The position numbers and the translations under genes are program-made. Shown piece by piece: positions 7,967 to 14,506 of a stretch of 47,618 bases of DNA (position 1 is the first letter of the stretch; the number at the start of each line of letters is the position of its first letter). The stretch spans positions 1-47,618 of the forward strand of contig JAFTCN010000047.1 of NCBI GenBank assembly GCA_017454675.1. The letters run 5' to 3'. The stretch is from Clostridia bacterium. Lineage in GTDB: Bacteria; Bacillota; Clostridia; Oscillospirales; CAG-272. The notes beneath the pieces were generated by a model. That model saw only the letters and a list, made by a program, of their open reading frames with translations, ran no database searches and was not told the origin of the DNA.

Positions 7967-8857
7967 ATGCAGAAAAAATACGACAGACCTCTTTTCGGAC
8001 CGGCCGGAGGGTCGGACGAATTCCACGCATCCGGGAAAAAAAGCACCGTCGACGCTCCCGGATGGATCCGCGACCGCGGCCTCGACGCCTACGAATTCCA
8101 GGGCGGGAACGGCATGCGCTTTTCCGACGCCCTCTTTTCGTCGGTCGGAGCAGCGGCTGCGGACGCCGGGATCGCGATGTCGGTCCACGCGCCGTACTTC
8201 ATCTCGCTGTCCGGGATCGACCCCGAAAAGCGCCTCAAGAGCGTGAACTACATATATGATTCGCTCAGGGCGGCAAAGCTGATGGGCGCCGACACCGTCG
8301 TCATCCACACCGGAAGCGCCGCGAAGATAAGCCGCGAAGAGGCAATGGAGCTTGCCGAAGACACACTGCGCCGGACGATCGAATACATAGACGCAAACGG
8401 CGGGACGGGCGGCGTCCGTCTGGGCCTCGAGACGATGGGCAAGAAAAACCAGCTCGGCACTCTCGACGAGGTCATCCGGCTCTGCAGGATCGACCCCGCC
8501 TTCTGCCCCGTCGTCGATTTCGGGCATCTCAACGCCCGCGAATGCGGCGGCGTCTTCCCCGACGCCGGTGCCTACAGGCGTGTTTTCGGAGACATAGCCG
8601 ACGCGCTGGGAGCCGAATACGCCGAGACGCTGCACTGCCACTTCTCAAAGATAATGTTCACCGACGCCGGAGAAAAGAAGCATCTTCGCTTCGCCGACGA
8701 CCCCGGAAACGTCTGGGGCCCCGATTTTCTCCCTCTCGCCGAGGTGATCGCCCGGGACGGCCTCCGTCCCCGCATCATCAGCGAATCGGCGGGCGATCAG
8801 GACGCCGACGCCCTCGCGATGAAGCGGGCGTGGAAGGCCGCAAAGGAAAACGTCTAA
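7967..8857 (+). CDS. TIM-barrel protein of the endonuclease IV / sugar-phosphate isomerase superfamily, 296 aa
   Basis: The sequence follows the AP-endonuclease-2 TIM-barrel pattern: HAPYFISL near residue 65, VVIHTGS near 110, a Glu in LGLETMG near 150, VVDFGHLNA near 180, LHCHFSK near 225 and a final ISESA near 282. These His, Glu and Asp residues match the trinuclear zinc ligands of endonuclease IV (Nfo), and the length is close to Nfo. The start MQKKYDRPLFGPAG diverges from a typical Nfo N-terminus, so an isomerase-like role is also possible. ATG 7967 has AAAGGAA 9 bases upstream. No promoter is visible after the 7843 hairpin. The M24 peptidase gene follows after 48 bases, probably in the same transcript. 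Confidence 0.72.
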   Translation: MQKKYDRPLFGPAGGSDEFHASGKKSTVDAPGWIRDRGLDAYEFQGGNGMRFSDALFSSVGAAAADAGIAMSVHAPYFISLSGIDPEKRLKSVNYIYDSLRAAKLMGADTVVIHTGSAAKISREEAMELAEDTLRRTIEYIDANGGTGGVRLGLETMGKKNQLGTLDEVIRLCRIDPAFCPVVDFGHLNARECGGVFPDAGAYRRVFGDIADALGAEYAETLHCHFSKIMFTDAGEKKHLRFADDPGNVWGPDFLPLAEVIARDGLRPRIISESAGDQDADALAMKRAWKAAKENV

Positions 8858-8875
8858 CGATACTTAAGGGATAGA

Positions 8876-8908
8876 AAGGATGCGCGGTCACACGCGCGAA
8901 AAACAATG
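8876..8908 (+). promoter_or_regulatory. Ribosome binding site separated from its start codon by a hairpin
   Basis: AAGGA (8876-8880) is 25 bases from ATG 8906, too far for normal initiation. The intervening GCGCG (8882-8886) can pair with CGCGC (8893-8897); folding it out leaves an effective spacing of about 9 bases. A competing ATG at 8880 is out of frame and opens only a short ORF. Confidence 0.5.
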
Positions 8909-9988
8909 TCTCATCTTTCAAGACTGCGGGCCGCTCTCGCGAAGAAGCCCGGCATCGACGCCCTACTCATCACATCCGAAGTCAACCAGCGCTGGGTAAC
9001 AGGATTCCCCTTCACCGACGGTCTCGTCGTCGTCACCGCCGGCCGCGCGGTGCTGCTCACCGACTTCCGCTACATCGAGGCCGCATGCGCCTCCCCCGCG
9101 GCGGCAGAGTTCGAGATCCTCATGCCGGCCGAAAAAATGTACACGGCGGCATACGGCATCATCCGCGAGACCGGAGCCTCGAATATCGCGATCGAGGAGG
9201 CTACGCTTCCCGTCGCGGCCGCGGATGCCCTCCGGGCGACGTTTGAGGGCTGCAATATCACAGAGGGAGCCTCGCTCCTCATCGACGGCCTTCGCGCCTT
9301 CAAGGATGTGGAGGAGACAGAGAAAATGAAAAAGGCGCAGGCCGTAACCGACAGCGCCTTTGCACATATCATCGAATGGCTGGACCCCGGCAGGACAGAG
9401 CTGGAGGTCGCGCTTGAGATCGAGTTCTTCATGAGGGCCCACGGGGCGGAATCGACGGCCTTCGACACGATAGCGGTGTCGGGGAAGGCGTCGTCGATGC
9501 CGCACGGAGTCCCGCGCGACGTCAAACTCGAGAAGGGCTTTCTCACGATGGACTTCGGCGCGAGGTACGACGGCTACTGCTCCGACATGACGAGGACGGT
9601 CGTGATCGGAAAGGCCGACGCTGAGATGCGCCGGCTCTACGGGACGGTGCTCAGGGCTCAGACCGACGTTCTGGACGTCATCGGTCCCGGCAAGGGATGC
9701 CGCAAGATGCATATGATCGCCGACAGAGTCATAAACGACGCCGGATACGCCGGATACTTCGGGCACGGCCTCGGCCACGGCGTCGGCATGTACATACACG
9801 AATTCCCGAACCTGTCGCCCCGCGCCGCGATGGCGAGCATGCTGCGCCCCGGCCACGTGGTGACCGTCGAGCCCGGCATCTACATCGGAGGAAAGTACGG
9901 CTGCCGCATCGAGGACATGGTGCTCATCACCGAGGACGGAGCCTACGACTTCACGCAGTCTCCCAAAGACCTCATCGAGATAGGCTGA
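8906..9988 (+). CDS. M24-family aminopeptidase P-like metallopeptidase, 360 aa
   Basis: This is a predicted Xaa-Pro aminopeptidase or dipeptidase (cytosolic, pita-bread fold) releasing the N-terminal residue before proline. An N-terminal creatinase-like domain spans about 1-130. The catalytic domain shows the five di-metal ligands: D216 (MDFGARYDG), D227 (SDMTRT), H291 (GLGHGVG), E322 (VEPGIY) and E336 (RIEDMV). The length of 360 residues matches the short Firmicutes PepQ/YqhT-type enzymes. It lies 48 bases after the TIM-barrel gene and ends at a strong bidirectional terminator. In some Firmicutes such a peptidase gene directly precedes efp, but here efp is far away at the right edge. Start ATG 8906 has an unusual structured spacer (8876-8908). 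Confidence 0.92.
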   Translation: MSHLSRLRAALAKKPGIDALLITSEVNQRWVTGFPFTDGLVVVTAGRAVLLTDFRYIEAACASPAAAEFEILMPAEKMYTAAYGIIRETGASNIAIEEATLPVAAADALRATFEGCNITEGASLLIDGLRAFKDVEETEKMKKAQAVTDSAFAHIIEWLDPGRTELEVALEIEFFMRAHGAESTAFDTIAVSGKASSMPHGVPRDVKLEKGFLTMDFGARYDGYCSDMTRTVVIGKADAEMRRLYGTVLRAQTDVLDVIGPGKGCRKMHMIADRVINDAGYAGYFGHGLGHGVGMYIHEFPNLSPRAAMASMLRPGHVVTVEPGIYIGGKYGCRIEDMVLITEDGAYDFTQSPKDLIEIG

Positions 9989-10004
9989 CTGAACAAAAAT
10001 CAGC

Positions 10005-10050
10005 AAAAACGCCCTGCACAGGCGGGTACCCGCCTTTGCAGGGCGTTTTT
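10005..10050. terminator. Bidirectional intrinsic terminator between convergent genes
   Basis: AAAAACGCCCTGCA (10005-10018) pairs with TGCAGGGCGTTTTT (10037-10050), enclosing an inner GGCGGGTACCCGCC palindrome. A-runs on one arm and T-runs on the other let it serve both the M24 peptidase gene and the lipoprotein gene ending at 10053. Confidence 0.92.
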
Positions 10051-10052
10051 CG

Positions 10053-11549
10053 TCAGCCGGCGAATGCGGCATTTATGCCCTCGACGGTCTTTCTCAGCAC
10101 CCTCAGCTCGCCTTTGACGAGCGAGCTCCATCCCGACGTTGACGTCAGAGCGCTCTGGAAAATGGTGTCGGGAGCCTTGCCTGAAGAGTCGAAGACCTTC
10201 CAGAAGATCCTGGAGAGGTCGTAGACCGCTCCGGCCCTCACGGTGTCGTAGACGGCCGCGTCCTCGCCGCGCTCGGCATATCTCGCCTTCATAGTAACGT
10301 CGAAGACCGACGGCGTGACCTTTCTGTAGCTCTCGGACGCCATGCATTCGATGACCGTCGCGCTCATCTCAGGATCTGCCGCGTTGACAGGGATCGAGTA
10401 GAGCGAGAAGGGATTGCCAACGGCGGTGAGATATCTCTCCTGGTTCGCGTCGAATTTGGGGACCGGGAGGATGCCGAGGTCGAAGGTCTTGCCGTCGAGG
10501 TCGGATATGGCGATGTCGGCGCGGTCGGTCACGAAGAGCGAGCGGCCCTCACGGAAAATACCCTTGTAATCGTTCTGGAGCAAGGCGTCGCTCGAGCCGA
10601 AATAGTCGCGGAGACTGTCGATCAGCGAGCCCATCTTCTCACCGGTGAACTGTTCGGACAGCACGAGGCTGCCGCCTTCCTTGTCGATCGCGGAGATGTC
10701 GCTGCCGAAGAAATAGGCGTCGCAGTGGAGCGTCCTCGTCGCCTGACCGTAGATGTCGCCGGTCGACTTTTTGCCGTCGTTGTCGGCGTCCTGATAGATC
10801 CCCGTGCTCAGCTCGATCATCTTCTCGAGCGTCCAGTTGCCGTCGGGGACCAGAGTCAGCGGGTCGGTGAGCCGGAGGTCCTCCGCCATCGACCTGTTGT
10901 AGAAGACGACGTACATCATGTATAGCATGTTCGTGGAGATGTCGCCCGACACGAAATGGAGCCTGCCGTTTATGACGGCCTTTTCGGTCAGCGACGACGG
11001 CCACCACGGCTTGGAGGTATTGATGACGGGATACTGCATCAGGTCCTGAGTCAGCCCGTTGTACGCGCAGAGCCCGATGCTCCGGCTGTGCGCGGATATG
11101 ATGTCGTAACCGGGGTCGCCGGACTTGACGTTGTTCTGCACCCCGGCGAGGAACTCAGACGCTTTGGACGAGTTACCGGGAGTCGGGACGAAGTCGAACT
11201 TGACGCGCAGCCTGTCCTCGACGGCGCTGTTACGGCTGAAAATGGCGTCGTTCACCTCGCTGCCGTTCTCGCCCTCGGAAAAATACTCCTGGTTCTCGCG
11301 GTCGGACCAGTAGAGCACGCGCACTTCGGCGTCGCCGAAATCTATGCCGGAGCCGATGTCGTCGAGCAGGAAGCCGTCTTTGTCGTAGAGCGGCGCGGTC
11401 GTCTGCCCGGCGGATCCTTCGGTGTCCGGGCCGGCGGCAGCCGAAGTCGAATCCGGCTGTCCCGGCGTTCCGCACGCTGCGGCGGCTCCGGCGGCGATGA
11501 TCAGCGCGGCGGCAAACGCCGCGGCGCGCGGCAGGAATCTCTTCTTCAT
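10053..11549 (-). CDS. Extracellular solute-binding lipoprotein, 498 aa (paralogue of 1552-3054)
   Basis: This is a secreted lipoprotein of the same orphan solute-binding type as the one at 1552-3054. It has a basic start, an Ala-rich hydrophobic segment, a lipidation Cys26 (AAAAC) and a Ser/Thr/Gly-rich linker. The shared landmarks are NSxVxDxL, the NNxKSG segment, PWW(P), SGDIxTxxLY and VFDVTMKARY near the C-terminus. Overall identity looks low, so this is an old paralogue rather than a recent copy. No permease or ATPase gene is nearby. ATG 11549 has AGGAG 8-9 bases upstream. It lies downstream of folT-folC on the same strand with no visible promoter, so it could be co-transcribed. The ligand is unknown. 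Confidence 0.8.
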   Translation of the reverse strand: MKKRFLPRAAAFAAALIIAAGAAAACGTPGQPDSTSAAAGPDTEGSAGQTTAPLYDKDGFLLDDIGSGIDFGDAEVRVLYWSDRENQEYFSEGENGSEVNDAIFSRNSAVEDRLRVKFDFVPTPGNSSKASEFLAGVQNNVKSGDPGYDIISAHSRSIGLCAYNGLTQDLMQYPVINTSKPWWPSSLTEKAVINGRLHFVSGDISTNMLYMMYVVFYNRSMAEDLRLTDPLTLVPDGNWTLEKMIELSTGIYQDADNDGKKSTGDIYGQATRTLHCDAYFFGSDISAIDKEGGSLVLSEQFTGEKMGSLIDSLRDYFGSSDALLQNDYKGIFREGRSLFVTDRADIAISDLDGKTFDLGILPVPKFDANQERYLTAVGNPFSLYSIPVNAADPEMSATVIECMASESYRKVTPSVFDVTMKARYAERGEDAAVYDTVRAGAVYDLSRIFWKVFDSSGKAPDTIFQSALTSTSGWSSLVKGELRVLRKTVEGINAAFAG

Positions 11550-11653
11550 AGCTTTTTTCTCCTGAATGAATGATGTCGGTTCTGTTTTGAGGGGCAGCCT
11601 GGTCCGGTGAGGATCAGTCGACAGCTCCGGCCGGCTTCGGGGCGGGCCCTATG

Positions 11654-11736
11654 GCGGGCACCAGGGCGGGCACCAGGGCGGGCACTAGGACTGCCCCTAG
11701 GGCTGCCCTAGGGCTGCCCTCAGGGCCGCGATCAGG
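11654..11736. repeat. Array of 12-base (and one 11-base) repeats across the folC stop codon
   Basis: Three near-identical 12-base units GCGGGCACCAGG (11654-11689) are followed by units of the form ACTGCCCCTAGG, GCTGCCCTAGG, GCTGCCCTCAGG and GCCGCGATCAGG to 11736. The array starts in the intergenic region and runs into the last codons of folC (stop at 11697), so it encodes the end of that protein. Confidence 0.8.
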
Positions 11737-12977
11737 GCCCCGTACATGTATAGCGACCCCAGGGCGACCAGAGGCCTGCCTTCGCTCTTCGCGGCTGTGA
11801 GGGCCGCGGAAACGGCCAGAGAGACGTCCTCAAAGCCGCGGGCCGGCACTCCGTGCCGCCCGAACTCCGCCGCGAACTCAGAAGGCGCCAGCGCGCGCGG
11901 GTTCGGCGGCCGCAGCGTTATGACTTCGGACGCGACGGGCGACAGCTCCTCCGCCATCCCGCGCCAGTCCTTGTCCTTCATGACGCCGGTGAGCAGCACT
12001 ACGCGCTCCCCGCCGAAATAGCGCTTTATTCCCTCGACGGCCGCCGCGATCCCCTCGGGGTTGTGCGAACCGTCGGATATGATCACGGGATCCCTGCAGA
12101 GGAGCTCAAAGCGGCCCTTCCATTTCGCTGCGGCGAGGCCTTCGCGCAGATCCCCGTCGGTGATGCGGAAGCCCCTTTCGCGGAGCAGGCGCACCGCCGC
12201 TATGACGTTCGCCGCGTTCGCAGGCTGATATATGCCGAGCAGCGACAGCTTCGCGTCGAAGCCGTCCCAGACGAACGACGTCCCGTCGAGCGTGAACTCT
12301 TTAATGACCGGCTTTATTCTGCCCGCGTTCACGACGGGGCAGCCCTTCTCCGCGGCCGCGCGGTGTATCACACGCGACGCATATCTGTCGCGTCCGCCCC
12401 AGACGAGCGGCACTCCCGGGCGGAGTATGCCCGCCTTCTCTGCCGCTATCTTCGACGTCGTGCCGCCGAGTATGGCGGTGTGGTCGAGCGATATACCAGT
12501 TATGACCGACAGTACCTGCGTGTTCACCGCGTTGGTTGCGTCGAGCCTGCCTCCGAGGCCGGCTTCGAGCACGACGGGATCAGCCCCGTGCCTCAGGAAG
12601 AAGAGCATCGCGACGGCAGTGATCAGTTCGAACTCGGTCGGTCTGTCGTCCATCAGTTCGGCGTACGGCTTCACTGTGCTCACGATCTCGGCGAGCTCTT
12701 CGTCGGAGATCGGTTCGCCGTCGAAGACCATCCGCTCGTTGAACTTCTCGATGTAGGGTGAGGTGTACAGTCCCGTCCGGTATCCGGCGCGGCGCAGGAC
12801 GGAGTCCGTCATGGCGCAGAACGACCCCTTGCCGTTCGTCCCGGCCACGTGTATGAAGCGCAGCCTGTTCTGCGGGTTCCCCAGCCTGCCCAGAAGTTCG
12901 CTGACGCGCGAAAGTCCGGGCCGGGTCCCGCCGAAAAAGCCGCAGTGTATGTACTCGAGCGCCTCAGTATAGTTCAT
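11697..12977 (-). CDS. folC: Bifunctional folylpolyglutamate synthase / dihydrofolate synthase, 426 aa
   Basis: FolC adds glutamate to dihydropteroate and to folates in the cytoplasm, making and retaining the cofactor. The Mur-ligase-type P-loop is GTNGKGS (46-52), followed by LYTSPY, the TEFELIT segment, LEAGLGGRLDATN and ISLDHTAILG, all diagnostic of FolC, with a C-terminal ligase domain to 426. The length is normal. It overlaps the end of folT by 14 bases, which implies translational coupling and joins folate uptake with folate trapping. The extreme C-terminus (AALRAALGQP) is encoded by a 12-base tandem array and may be a recent addition. Confidence 0.95.
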   Translation of the reverse strand: MNYTEALEYIHCGFFGGTRPGLSRVSELLGRLGNPQNRLRFIHVAGTNGKGSFCAMTDSVLRRAGYRTGLYTSPYIEKFNERMVFDGEPISDEELAEIVSTVKPYAELMDDRPTEFELITAVAMLFFLRHGADPVVLEAGLGGRLDATNAVNTQVLSVITGISLDHTAILGGTTSKIAAEKAGILRPGVPLVWGGRDRYASRVIHRAAAEKGCPVVNAGRIKPVIKEFTLDGTSFVWDGFDAKLSLLGIYQPANAANVIAAVRLLRERGFRITDGDLREGLAAAKWKGRFELLCRDPVIISDGSHNPEGIAAAVEGIKRYFGGERVVLLTGVMKDKDWRGMAEELSPVASEVITLRPPNPRALAPSEFAAEFGRHGVPARGFEDVSLAVSAALTAAKSEGRPLVALGSLYMYGALIAALRAALGQP

Positions 12978-13533
12978 GATCCGTCAGATCCCCCAGTATG
13001 CCGGCGATGGCCCTGTTTCTGAACATCAGCCGGATGATGAAGAACTCCGCGGTCCCGACTCCGAGCGAGATCCCGAGTCCTATGAATATGCCGTACTTCG
13101 GCATGCCGTAGTAGACTATCTTCCCTATCGACTTTATGAGCACCTGCCCGATCAGATGCGCCGGGATCAGGCCGGCAGCGAGGACCGGCGCCGGCTTCAT
13201 CTTCGGGACCGCCTTCCGCAAGATCAGCGGTATCAGCCCCGACAGCAGCCCGACGGCAGCCGCGCCGGCGGATATTATCGGGTTTACGACGGGGTTCGTC
13301 GAGAGCAGGCAGCTGATAGCGTCGGCTCCGACGCCCACCGCGACACCGATGATCGGACCGAAGCAGTATCCCGCCATTATCACCGGGAAATTCTCGAAGG
13401 TGACCCTGTAGTAGACTCCCCAGGTGAAGAGATTCTTGCATACTATCCCTATCACCACGCTGAGCGCCATGAGCATAGCCGAGATGCTTATCACGCGTAT
13501 CGATTTTTTTATTCTGTTTTTTTCCTTTTCCAT
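12964..13533 (-). CDS. folT: Folate ECF transporter S component, about 189 aa
   Basis: This is the substrate-binding membrane subunit of an energy-coupling-factor vitamin importer; it would need the shared EcfA/EcfT module, not seen here. After a Lys-rich start it has about five to six hydrophobic segments. FolT-like landmarks are the YYRVTFENFP segment, the following AGYCFGPIIG, GADAISCLL with NPIIS, and the paired Lys/Tyr region KSIGKIVYYG. The neighbour folC supports folate as substrate. I prefer ATG 13533; an in-frame TTG at 13539 would add two residues. The gene has its own promoter (13616-13644) and a GC-rich leader of about 75 bases. Confidence 0.9.
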   Translation of the reverse strand: MEKEKNRIKKSIRVISISAMLMALSVVIGIVCKNLFTWGVYYRVTFENFPVIMAGYCFGPIIGVAVGVGADAISCLLSTNPVVNPIISAGAAAVGLLSGLIPLILRKAVPKMKPAPVLAAGLIPAHLIGQVLIKSIGKIVYYGMPKYGIFIGLGISLGVGTAEFFIIRLMFRNRAIAGILGDLTDHELY

Positions 13534-13612
13534 AGGCAAGACCTGCCTTTCGGGATCCCGTTCCCGGTCTTTCGCCGCGGGCCCGGCCGGTCCGCAGGCA
13601 ATATCTTATTAT
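13534..13612 (-). promoter_or_regulatory. Structured GC-rich folT leader that may cover the ribosome binding site
   Basis: On the minus strand GCCTGC (13594-13599) can pair with GCAGGT (13541-13546), which overlaps the GGCAGG that would act as ribosome binding site for folT. Smaller GC-rich stems, including a GGGATCCC palindrome, lie between. It does not match the tetrahydrofolate riboswitch consensus I know, so regulation is only a possibility. Confidence 0.35.
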
Positions 13613-13615
13613 TAT

Positions 13616-13644
13616 ATTGTACCACCTTGAACTGTCCGTGTCAA
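13616..13644 (-). promoter_or_regulatory. Sigma-A promoter of folT-folC
   Basis: On the minus strand TTGACA (13639-13644), a 17-base spacer and TACAAT (13616-13621). It diverges from the promoter at 13739-13767. Confidence 0.87.
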
Positions 13645-13738
13645 CAAAAACAGTTCCATGCGCCCCCGCGAAAGGCTGTGCCGGCGCACATTCCGTTCCC
13701 TTCCGTTCCCGCCGCCCCCTTCCGCGCCGGACACGGCA

Positions 13739-13767
13739 TTGACAGCCGGAACGCTGCGTGATATAAT
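13739..13767 (+). promoter_or_regulatory. Sigma-A promoter of the HEYGH membrane protein gene
   Basis: TTGACA (13739-13744), a 17-base spacer and TATAAT (13762-13767) form a perfect consensus about 57 bases before ATG 13824, which also has a strong GGAGGAA site. Confidence 0.9.
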
Positions 13768-13823
13768 TAAACAGCCGCCGCGGCGGGTGAACGTCACATG
13801 AGCCGGGGCGGCGGAGGAAGATC

Positions 13824-14339
13824 ATGAAATTCATAAAAAGGGTCCTGTATGTCCTGCTACAGTGGACGTTCGGACTCCCGCAGAACATAGCCGGCGCCGC
13901 GGTGTATCTGTTCCTCACGGTATTCAGAAAGTACTCAAGGGAAAACAGGTTCCGGTACCGGAACGCCCTCGGCATCAGATGGAAGAATTACGGCAGCATG
14001 GGACTCGGGATGTTCATCTTCCTCGGGCGGATGCCGGCGCACGCCGAGCGGTACATACTCACCCACGAATACGGCCACACGCTGCAGTCGCTGATACTGG
14101 GGCCGCTCTTTCTCCCCGTCATCGGCATCCCTTCGCTGCTGTGGGCGTCTCTTCCCTGCTTCGTGAACAAAAGAAGGCGCGGAGAGGCCGATTACTACAG
14201 GTTCTACCCGGAAAGATGGGCAAACAGCCTCGGCCGCCGTGCCGAGAGCGGGAAAAGGAACGTGAACAGCGACAGAGGCAGAGACGGAGACAGAGACAGA
14301 GACAACGACAGAAAAAAGGCCGGGCCGGGACTGACCTGA
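13824..14339 (+). CDS. Small membrane protein with HEYGH zinc-peptidase-like motif, 171 aa
   Basis: I do not recognise a named family. The protein has an N-terminal hydrophobic segment (about 5-33), a central HEYGH at 81-85 that fits the HExxH zinc motif, a second hydrophobic segment (about 88-112), and a conserved-looking EADYYRFYPERWAN stretch (121-134) whose acidic residues could give a third metal ligand. The last 25 or so residues are a low-complexity Arg/Asp tail (RGRDGDRDRDNDR) made by a 6-base repeat. It has a perfect promoter and a strong ribosome binding site, and is divergent from folT. It could be an intramembrane or membrane-tethered metallopeptidase, or only a structural relative; activity is unproven. 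Confidence 0.7.
   Translation: MKFIKRVLYVLLQWTFGLPQNIAGAAVYLFLTVFRKYSRENRFRYRNALGIRWKNYGSMGLGMFIFLGRMPAHAERYILTHEYGHTLQSLILGPLFLPVIGIPSLLWASLPCFVNKRRRGEADYYRFYPERWANSLGRRAESGKRNVNSDRGRDGDRDRDNDRKKAGPGLT
14271..14312 (+). repeat. Six-base tandem repeat (GACAGA-like, 7 units)
   Basis: Seven successive hexamers (GACAGA, GGCAGA, GACGGA, GACAGA, GACAGA, GACAAC, GACAGA) encode the Arg/Asp-rich tail of the HEYGH membrane protein just before its stop codon. Confidence 0.85.
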
Positions 14340-14355
14340 CCTGCCCTCACGGCAG

Positions 14356-14475
14356 AAAAAAGGCCACGGGTTCCCGCGGTTCTCTTATGGATGGTTCGGT
14401 TTTTGTCGTTTTTCTCCCGATCGGCTGGTTCTCTGATCATCCTTATGAGAACCAGCCTTCCCGGGGCCTTTTTTT
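14356..14475. terminator. Compound bidirectional terminator between convergent genes
   Basis: An outer pair AAAAAAGGCC (from 14356) with GGCCTTTTTTT (to 14475) encloses an 11-base stem GGCTGGTTCTC (14423-14433)/GAGAACCAGCC (14447-14457). The T-run at 14469-14475 serves the plus-strand gene. The complement of the A-run near 14356-14361 gives a T-run for the minus-strand gene ending at 14507. Confidence 0.75.
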
Positions 14476-14506
14476 GTTTCGAAGAGGAAGGGCGCGGCCG
14501 TCGCCG

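Noticed and set aside
13534-13612. Tetrahydrofolate riboswitch before folT
   Set aside because: The leader is shorter and lacks the conserved core I remember for that riboswitch; only a possible stem over the ribosome binding site is left.
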